Assembly: GCA_900074885.1 (NCBI GenBank)
Contig: FJUW01000046.1
Location: 578,433-594,314 of the forward strand
Direction of reading: 5' to 3'
DNA from: Rhynchosporium graminicola
Taxonomy: Eukaryota > Ascomycota > Leotiomycetes > Helotiales > Ploettnerulaceae
Length of the DNA stretch: 15,882 nt
In this document: one piece after another, positions 10,457 through 15,882 of the stretch
Layout of the letters: every line of letters starts with the position of its first letter
Position numbering within the stretch: position 1 is the stretch's first letter
The notes under the pieces: model-generated
Database searches by the model: none
Told to the model about the DNA's origin: nothing
The model's input: only the letters and a program-made list of their open reading frames with translations
Position numbers and translations under genes: made by a program

Positions 10457-11431
10457 TTTCTAGTTATCTCAAAGGCTAGAATAGCTCTTAAAGAGCTTAA
10501 GAAGAAGATTCTTATTATATTCGATATTCTACTAGCTGGACTAGCTAAATACTTCCTTAGCGTCAGAATTATACGTGATAGAGAGAAGAAGACGATTTCT
10601 CTTTACTAAGATACGTATATCGATAAGATATTAGATCAATTTAGAATAACTAACTAAAAGAGCGCTGATACGCCCTTTACTACTAGTTCAGAGGTTTCTA
10701 TAGTTAAATTCAAGAGAGTAGTTACTCTATAAGAAATTAAGCTATATTAATAGCTTTACAGTAATTTATAGTACCTAGCTTATACTCGCTGGGATATACT
10801 ATACTACTGCTCTATACTGTTATAATTTCTAATAAATCTATTACCTTAATACCTTACGAGCGCTAAGAGAGTACTTACGTACCTATAAGGTACGAAGTAC
10901 TACGCTACGACTTACGGAGGAGACGTTACCGATAAAGAGAAGATGAAATTAAGAGGTTTCTGCGACTCTGATTAGGCCGGTAACTAAATTAATAGAGTAT
11001 TATATACCGGAGTCTATTTCTTCCTTATAGGAGGTGTTTTCTCAGCTATTTTAAAGCGATAGACTACTATAGCTCTTGCCTCTACGGAAGCAGAGTATAT
11101 AGCTATATGCGCCTTTACTAGAGAAGCTTCATAGATACGTTAAGTACTGAAGGAGCTAGGCTATAATAAGCTAGACTCTAGAAGTATAGAGATACAGTGC
11201 GATAATCAGGGAGCGTTATCTCTATTAGAGAACCCTGAATTACACCAGCGTACTAAGCATATCGATATCAAATTCTACTACTTTCGCTAGGAGGTCGCTA
11301 GAGGTTATTTAGACCCTTAGTATATACCCTTAAAAGAGAACGCGGCAGACGGTTTCACTAAACCACTTAGCCCATAAGACCTCAAGGCCTTTATAGTAAT
11401 ACTAAATATAACCGTTTTATACCTAGAATAA

Positions 11432-11642
11432 GGGGTATAGATATTAATCGGGAAGGCAGACTATCTTAAAGGAATTACGGAACCTGGGGTTTATCTAGTT
11501 CACGTGATATCGAGGTATAGTTCTAGTCTCTAGGGGTATCACTATACGTACGCATACGACAGTATAATCGACTAATTACAGGAAATTGGATCACTCGTAC
11601 CTGTAGAAGTTACCGACTTTATAGTATCTCTACAGAGGGGTA
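11432..11642 (+). other. Copia 3' untranslated region and polypurine tract
   Basis: This is about 210 bp between the end of the gag-pol frame and the 3' LTR. It contains a CACGTG at 11501-11506 and ends with a purine-rich run (about 11632-11640, acagagggg) two bases before the LTR. That run is the expected plus-strand primer. No gene is seen. Confidence 0.6.
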
Positions 11643-11820
11643 TATTGCGAGGATATGGGTCTTAGCATAGATCAGGTGACTATAGTCACGTGCATAGTCC
11701 GTGCGGATATTCCTAGATAATATCTTCTGTCGACTCTCCATAGTAATTAGTACTGCAATGCAACCAACATCATTCAACTACTCTATGCCTTACTCTGAAG
11801 ATCAACGTAACCTTGCGATA
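11643..11820 (+). repeat. Copia 3' LTR
   Basis: This 178-bp repeat of 6226-6403 has the same length and six transition differences by my count: four G to A and two C/T. Its first dinucleotide reads TA instead of TG. It ends GCGATA, followed by the gtaat duplication. Confidence 0.96.
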
Positions 11821-11825
11821 GTAAT
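11821..11825. repeat. Target-site duplication of the copia element, right copy (gtaat)
   Basis: This is identical to 6221-6225. The pol sequence of A resumes here in the same reading frame as before the insertion. Confidence 0.95.
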
Positions 11826-14146
11826 CTACAGACGAATTATAAGTAATTAAGAAGTATCTTATAGAGAACTTAGATAAGGGATTTATCGAATCTAGCTAAA
11901 GTCCCTTTATATTACTTATACTATTTATTAAAAAGGCTAATAGAGGATTACGCTTCTATATTAACTATTATAAGCTTAATACGATCACTCGAAAGGATTT
12001 ATATCTAATACCTAGGATTAATAAGCTCTTAACTCGTATATCTAAAGTAGTAATCTTTATTAAACTAGATATCTAAGTAGTATTTAACTATATTCGTATA
12101 GACTCTGAATTAGAGGAGTATATTACCTTCTGAACTTACTTCAGATCTTATAAATATAAAGTACTACTTTTTAAGCTCTATAACGGACCTAGTATATACT
12201 AGCGATATATGAATAATATACTACTAGACTACTTAGATAATTTCTATATAGCTTACCTAGATAATATCCTTATTTACTCGGAAATACTCTAGGAATATAA
12301 GGAATATATTAAATTAGTACTATAACACTTAATAGATACTAGACTTTAAGTAGATATTAAGAAAAGCGAATTCTATATTACTCGGACTAAATACCTTAGA
12401 TATATTATTATTACTAACGGAATCGAGCTAGATCCCGAGAAGGTAATACTATTAGTGGACTAGAAGTACCCCGAAACGGTAATAGCTATAAAATCCTTCC
12501 TAGGATTCTATAAGTTCTACTATTAATTTATTCGGAATTTCGGCCTTATTACTAAACCTCTCTTAGTGCTTACTCGGCCTATAGTACTATAGTATTTCAC
12601 TAATAATTATAAGAAGTCCTTCGACGATTTACGTTAATAGTTACTATTAGTATAGAAACTATACTATTTCGACTCTGAATTATAAACTAAACTAGAAACT
12701 AATACTTCTAATAGTATAATAGCTAGAGTTATCTCTTAATTATATAAAGATAACTAGTAGTATCTAATTAGATTCTACTCTTATATTCTTAATAGATATA
12801 AACTAAACTAGGAGATCTATAATAAGAAGCTATACGCTATTATTAAGTCTTTCCGAAAATAGAGACCGGAACTTATATCTCTATGACGCTATACTAGCGT
12901 ATATACGGACTATCGATCCTTAGAATACTTTATAACTACTAAGGTCCTAACTAATAAGTAAGCTAGATAGATAGAATTCCTTTTCGAATTTAACTTTTAA
13001 ATTATATATATACTTAGTAAAGATAACGCTAAAGCTAATATCCTTAGCTATAGGGAATAAGATCTAAGGATATAGGAATAATAAAAACAGGATAGTAGAT
13101 CTCGGGTTTTATTACCTCTAGACTACTTAGACCTTAGGATTAACGCGGAACTAGCTAAGTATTATATTAATTAAATTAGTTATATATACCTAATATCGCT
13201 AAGGACTAATACGCTATCGGAACTCGTACGTAATTCCTTTAATTTAATCGAGAAGCTATATTAATTCAACTAAGAATCGTTCTCTAATAAACGGAATATA
13301 TTAGGAGATAGCTATACTATTAACGATAGTTTACTACTTTATAACAGTCGTCTATACGTATAACGCTATACCCCGCTATATACCCGTTTAATTAGCGAAG
13401 TCCACGATCAAGTTTCCTCCGCCTATCTAAATGCTTATAACTGCTCTTTAACGCCGAATAATACTTATAAAGCTTAGAGTTAGGCTTATTAAACGAGTAT
13501 AGGAGTTCCGAAACAGGAGTATTATTATACTTTATCTTAAGGAAGGCGCGAATATATCGCAGGTAATATATACGATACGCCGCCGAAAGAGTACCGGCAG
13601 GAACTAGTAAAAGTACTATAGGAGTTAGCGCTATAGATCTATGAAACTCCTATATTATACTTAAGGACTATCTCTAAAACTAAGATAGGAAACTTACTTG
13701 TATTAAGAGAAGAGTCGATTAGGTCGATTAATATATAAGATTATAGCAGATTACTATAGTAGTTAGTAACAATACTTACTCTAGGAGCTATATTATAGTC
13801 TAGGGAGAGTAAACTTATAAGTTGAAGTAGTTATCGCAGTTAAAAAGGAAAGACTCTAATATTAATAAACCTCTTCCTTTATATACTCTACGCCCTACTT
13901 AAACTCGACTTCTACTGTAAATAGATAAAGTAAATACTGCTTACTGCCCGATTTAGAAGCTACGACTAATATAGTATTATTACGGCGATATAACTAGTTA
14001 GAACTTGATAAAGAATTTATTACTACTAAAGAGCGGCTAGCGCTTATTACGCGAATATCGACGAAAATAGTTATAATAAAGACTAATTCTAGTATAAACT
14101 ATAACCTTCCGAGCTTAGGGTTAAGCTCTTCTTAGGGGGGGGGTAA
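11826..14146 (+). pseudogene. Element A pol relic, second segment (RT, RNase H, degenerate integrase region)
   Basis: This continues the pol frame from 6225. The RT fingers and palm (about 11870-12290) include Gly-Phe-Ile-Glu-Ser-Ser and Gly-Leu-Arg-Phe-Tyr-Ile (a Cys to Tyr change is likely). The active-site box Tyr-Leu-Asp-Asn is at 12254-12265, where the family has Tyr-Leu-Asp-Asp. RNase H starts near 12690 with Glu-Thr-Asn-Thr-Ser, where Asp-Ala is expected (Asn at 12701). The domain ends with Lys-Asp-Asn-Ala-Lys-Ala-Asn (about 13018-13038). A Val-His-Asp-Gln at 13400-13411 resembles the start of an integrase HHCC region. After about 13440 I cannot recognise the integrase D,D,E core, although the frame runs to Gly-Gly-Gly and a TAA next to the LTR, a common pol ending in fungal gypsy elements. 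Numerous stops make it inactive. Confidence 0.82.
14133..14146 (+). other. Element A polypurine tract
   Basis: A run of nine G (14135-14143) followed by TAA abuts the 3' LTR. Such a purine tract primes plus-strand DNA synthesis. Part of it also encodes the Gly-Gly-Gly at the end of the pol frame. Confidence 0.7.
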
Positions 14147-14414
14147 TATGACGATAGCTTACCTGAATATTATATAAGAAGAAGGATAGATAATAGGGCC
14201 TAAGTTCATAGGTATCTCGGTAGAACTAGTATCTGACCTAGTATAGTATCGGACTAGTACCAGCGTATATATATAAGGTGCTTTATACTTTATCTCTCTT
14301 CTTCTTCTTTCCTTATCTTTTTGTTTCCTTTGTAGTAGACTATATAAGATCGCTCTTAGCCTCCCTACTTGTTTATTCTTGCTTGTATACTGCCTTGAGT
14401 CTTGTGTCGTTATA
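14147..14414 (+). repeat. Element A 3' LTR
   Basis: This 268-bp copy of 3167-3434 has a TATA box at 14266-14277. Its left half is more mutated than that of the 5' LTR (CA to TA, CC to CT). Its right half is far less mutated, keeping many TpG pairs between about 14320 and 14410. It is followed directly by ccggt. Confidence 0.95.
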
Positions 14415-14578
14415 CCGGTCTCGTATCGATACTCTTTATTAGAGGAAAGTAGAGTTTAATCTATTATCTAAGGGTAGGATCTTCTTAGTAAGATAAGACT
14501 TCCTAAGGCGTGACTCTACTGATTCGGCGCCGGGAGAGAGAGATAGTTTATTAGGAATAATATCCTCTCTCTTAGTAC
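14415..14578 (-). mobile_element. Element B, continuation of gag beyond element A
   Basis: This 164-bp strip is the reverse complement of A 4187-4350 with equal length. It resumes the gag of B at the ccggt duplication and stops at the LTR of C. It belongs to the minus-strand gag relic of B, N-terminal to the part at 2322-3166. It is less RIP-mutated than the rest of B, with TpG kept at about 14511 and 14522. The last five bases (agtac, 14574-14578) are the presumed target duplication of C; the partner lies outside the window. Confidence 0.9.
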
Positions 14579-14846
14579 TATAACGACAGCTCACCTGAAT
14601 ATCACATGAGAAGAAGGATAGATAATAGGGCCTAAGTTCATAAGTATCCCGGTAGAACTAATATCCGACCTAGTATAGTATTAGACTAGTACTAGTATAT
14701 ATATATAAGGTACCTTATACTCTATCTCTCTTCTTCTTCCTTCCTTATCTTTTTATTTCCTTTATAATAGACTATATAAGATCGCTCTTAGCTTTCTTAC
14801 TTATTTATTCTTACTTATATACTACTTTAAGTTTTATATCATTATA
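14579..14846 (+). repeat. Element C 5' LTR
   Basis: This 268-bp LTR is homologous to both LTRs of A. The first 40 bases keep CpA and TpG pairs (for example cacctgaatatcacatgag); the remainder is heavily converted to TpA. The TATA box is at 14698-14709. Confidence 0.94.
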
Positions 14847-14868
14847 TTAAATAAAAAGATTAAGATAG

Positions 14869-15655
14869 CCGGAGATAGCTTATTATAATATCTTACTACT
14901 AAGTTAGTTATTCGATAACTATTCGTATATAGCTAAGATACTAGAGATCTCTTAGATAACTATAAATCAGGGTTTAATTTAGCTTATTATAAATAGTATA
15001 ATAGAGGAAGTCTTTACTAATACTCTTTTAATAACTCTCTTAGTATAAAGGAATTATAGATAGATTTTAAAGAAAATATAATAAATACCTCAGAACTTTA
15101 ACTTTTATATATTACTACCGAAATAGCCCTAATATACTCTTTTTTAAGCTACTATTATAGCTCTTAACTAATAAACTAGAGACTTCTCTAGTTCTAAGGG
15201 AACTTAACGCGATCTCTCTCGCTTTACCTCTAAACTTAATCTATTATACTTTTCTTTACTCTAAACGTCTCTTACCTTAGAGAATATTAATACTTTATTA
15301 AGGAAGTATTAACTAAGAGAGAAAGGAAAATAAAAGCGAAATTTACTAAGAGTATAATCGCTAAGTACTCTTATTACTATAAGTAACTCGAACCTGATCT
15401 ATTCCCTTTTATAATAATTAGCGGACTAAGAGGAAAAGAATAACTCTTTAGAAGATACTATAGATAGATTAATCTCTATATAAGATAAGTTCCTTATAGG
15501 AGTCTCTCGCTTATCTTCGACTCTCTTATTAGAACTAATACTATAATCTCCGCGTATAGCGGAGTTTAATAACTTAATAAACTCTATTCTAATACGTAGT
15601 ACTAAGAGAGAAGATATTATTCCTAATAAATTATTTCTCTCTCTTAGTGCTAAAT
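14869..15655 (+). pseudogene. Element C gag relic, 5' part
   Basis: This is the same gag frame as A 3457-4243, shifted by 11412 bases, with no net indel. It is full of TAG and TAA codons where Gln or Trp would be expected. Only the N-terminal 260 or so codons are present before element D interrupts it; the knuckle region is not reached. It is non-functional. Confidence 0.82.
15651..15655. repeat. Presumed target-site duplication of element D (taaat), one side
   Basis: These five bases of C gag (equivalent to A 4239-4243) directly precede the TGTAACGACA terminus of D. The second copy would lie beyond the window, so this is inferred from the 5-bp rule of the family. Confidence 0.5.
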
Positions 15656-15783
15656 TGTAACGACATAAGACTTAAGGCGGTATACAAGCAAGAATAAACA
15701 AGTAGGGAGGCTAAGAGCGATCTTATATAGTCTAGTACGAAGGAAACAGAAAGATGCAGAGCTCTGAAGGAGTCTGCACCTTC

Positions 15784-15794
15784 TATATATATAA
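15784..15794 (-). promoter_or_regulatory. TATA box of element D LTR
   Basis: The sequence tatatatataa lies in the same relative place as the TATA box of A, C and the 3' LTR. Read on the minus strand, it would direct transcription leftward, antisense to the gag of C. Confidence 0.5.
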
Positions 15795-15799
15795 GGAGG

Positions 15800-15882
15800 G
15801 TATGCCTAAGGCACTGATACTGGCCCGTATCTGCCACGTATGCCTAAGGCACCGATACTGGCCCGTATCTGCCACGTATACC
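15800..15882 (-). repeat. 38-bp tandem repeats in the upstream half of the D LTR
   Basis: Unit one is 15800-15837 and unit two 15838-15875, with one transition between them (T to C at the equivalent of 15815/15853). A third unit starts at 15876 (gtatacc) and is cut by the window end. Each unit holds a near-palindrome gcctaaggc and a second imperfect palindrome gatactggcccgtatc. Tandem repeats upstream of a TATA box in an LTR often act as enhancers; here that is inference. Confidence 0.85.

Larger units (their letters stand above)
6542..11431 (+). pseudogene. Copia gag-pol polyprotein relic
   Basis: One frame (codons at 2 mod 3) runs about 4.9 kb with no frameshift, interrupted only by TAG, TAA and TGA codons that fit mutated Gln, Trp or Arg. 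Domains in order: an acidic Ser/Glu-rich N-terminal part (about 6600-6960); a Gag segment with Leu-Lys-Gly-Gly-Glu-Asn-Tyr (about 7020); a probable zinc knuckle with ligand codons changed to Tyr (7751, 7760, 7781, 7796); protease Asp-Thr-Gly-Ala (8060); a GAG-pre-integrase His-Ala-Ser (8486); integrase (8666-8962); Gly-Tyr-Arg-Val-Leu-Gly of the RT lead (about 9976); RT Tyr-Val-Asp-Asp (10445-10456); RNase H with Asp (10973 or 10979), Thr-Glu-Ala-Glu-Tyr (11084-11098) and Asp (11201). The stretches 8534-8821 and 9140-9427 are the longest open pieces. The integrase Glu reads Lys at 8960. The 5' end is a guess; the 3' end is the first stop after the RNase H tail. Confidence 0.92.
6226..11820 (+). 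mobile_element. Complete Ty1/copia LTR retrotransposon nested in element A
   Basis: The element is 5595 bp with 178-bp LTRs (6226-6403 and 11643-11820) and a perfect 5-bp target duplication. Its primer-binding site lies directly after the 5' LTR and a purine tract directly before the 3' LTR. A single gag-pol frame is ordered Gag, protease, integrase, reverse transcriptase, RNase H. Integrase ahead of RT is diagnostic of Ty1/copia. The LTRs differ at 6 positions by my count, all transitions, about 3.4% compared with about 9% for the LTRs of A. It also retains many more CpA and TpG pairs than the gypsy copies, so it is younger or less heavily mutated. Confidence 0.96.
3167..14414 (+). mobile_element. 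Element A, complete Ty3/gypsy LTR retrotransposon with nested copia
   Basis: A is a full-length element with 268-bp LTRs (3167-3434 and 14147-14414), a perfect 5-bp target duplication, gag then pol on the plus strand, and a purine tract before the 3' LTR. Without the 5600 bp of inserted copia plus duplicated target it is 5648 bp. Ty3/gypsy assignment rests on the domain order protease, reverse transcriptase, RNase H, then a candidate integrase Zn region, and on RT motifs near 11875-12290. The element is dead: dozens of in-frame stops, Asn for Asp in three catalytic sites and loss of the zinc knuckle. Its termini TATGACGA...TCGTTATA fit an ancestral TGTAACGACA...TGTCGTTACA inverted terminus, a form seen intact at one end of element D. 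Confidence 0.95.
14579..15655 (+). mobile_element. Element C, Ty3/gypsy copy of the same family, 5' part
   Basis: C is collinear with A 3167-4243, at exactly 1077 bp. It comprises a full 5' LTR (14579-14846) and 809 bp of leader and gag. It begins TATAACGACAG, closer to the ancestral terminus than A. It is inserted into B in opposite orientation and is itself interrupted at 15656 by element D. The rest lies beyond the window. Confidence 0.92.
15656..15882 (-). mobile_element. Element D, inverted LTR of a related subfamily, truncated by window end
   Basis: D begins with an intact TGTAACGACA terminus. The first 95 or so bases are the reverse complement of the downstream (R/U5-like) part of the A LTR. 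After about 15750 it departs from A: the pyrimidine tract is replaced and shortened. The TATA region is still alignable (about 15784-15794). Upstream of it lie 38-bp tandem repeats not found in A, B or C. It keeps many CpA and TpG pairs, so it is little affected by RIP. Whether it is a solo LTR or part of a full element cannot be told here. No gene is recognised in it. Confidence 0.85.

Noticed and set aside
6542..11431. Reassigned stop codons (TAG and TAA read as Gln)
   Set aside because: Stops also occur where Trp is expected, and Cys and His codons have become Tyr. This is what CpA/TpG mutation produces and what a changed genetic code would not.
15631..15837. Open frame of 68 codons on the minus strand
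   Set aside because: It crosses the C-D junction and the LTR of D. Reading through a TATA box and tandem repeats, it has no family resemblance and is best seen as chance.
15800..15882. CRISPR-like repeat array
   Set aside because: The 38-bp units are directly adjacent with no spacers, lie inside an LTR and occur in a eukaryotic transposon.

Overview
The window is a block of nested LTR retrotransposons from what looks like a filamentous ascomycete (Pezizomycotina). It has been degraded by repeat-induced point mutation (RIP). Two things support this. All elements belong to fungal-type Ty3/gypsy and Ty1/copia groups. In addition, CpA and its complement TpG have almost vanished across most of the window, while CpG, CpC and CpT survive and TpA is everywhere. 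The result is an AT-rich, TAG/TAA-riddled relic with no host gene, tRNA or rRNA that I can see. No species can be named from this.

Layout, oldest host first. Element B is a minus-strand Ty3/gypsy copy seen at 1-3166 and 14415-14578. Element A is a plus-strand copy of the same family (3167-14414, 268-bp LTRs) that inserted into the gag of B with a perfect 5-bp duplication (ccggt). A complete Ty1/copia element (6226-11820, 178-bp LTRs, 5-bp duplication gtaat) inserted into the pol of A between protease and reverse transcriptase. Element C is another plus-strand copy of the gypsy family (from 14579) that inserted into B. Element D, of which only a minus-strand LTR with a distinct upstream half is visible (from 15656), inserted into C and runs off the window. 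Together these account for every base.

The gypsy copies align without any net insertion or deletion: 1077 bp of C against A, 3166 and 164 bp of B against A. The 24 differences between the two LTRs of A are all transitions. The gypsy gag and pol lie in different frames (pol is -1 relative to gag). The copia element has one gag-pol frame that stays open, apart from point-mutation stops, for about 4.9 kb.

Functionally nothing here is likely to be expressed as an intact protein. In the gypsy copies the aspartates of protease, reverse transcriptase and RNase H read as Asn, and all four zinc-knuckle ligands read as Tyr. In copia the integrase catalytic Glu reads as Lys. I found no new multi-gene system. 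The points most worth following are the cluster of three antisense insertions inside 164 bp of gag, the rearranged tandem-repeat LTR of D, and the changing RIP intensity along the nest.
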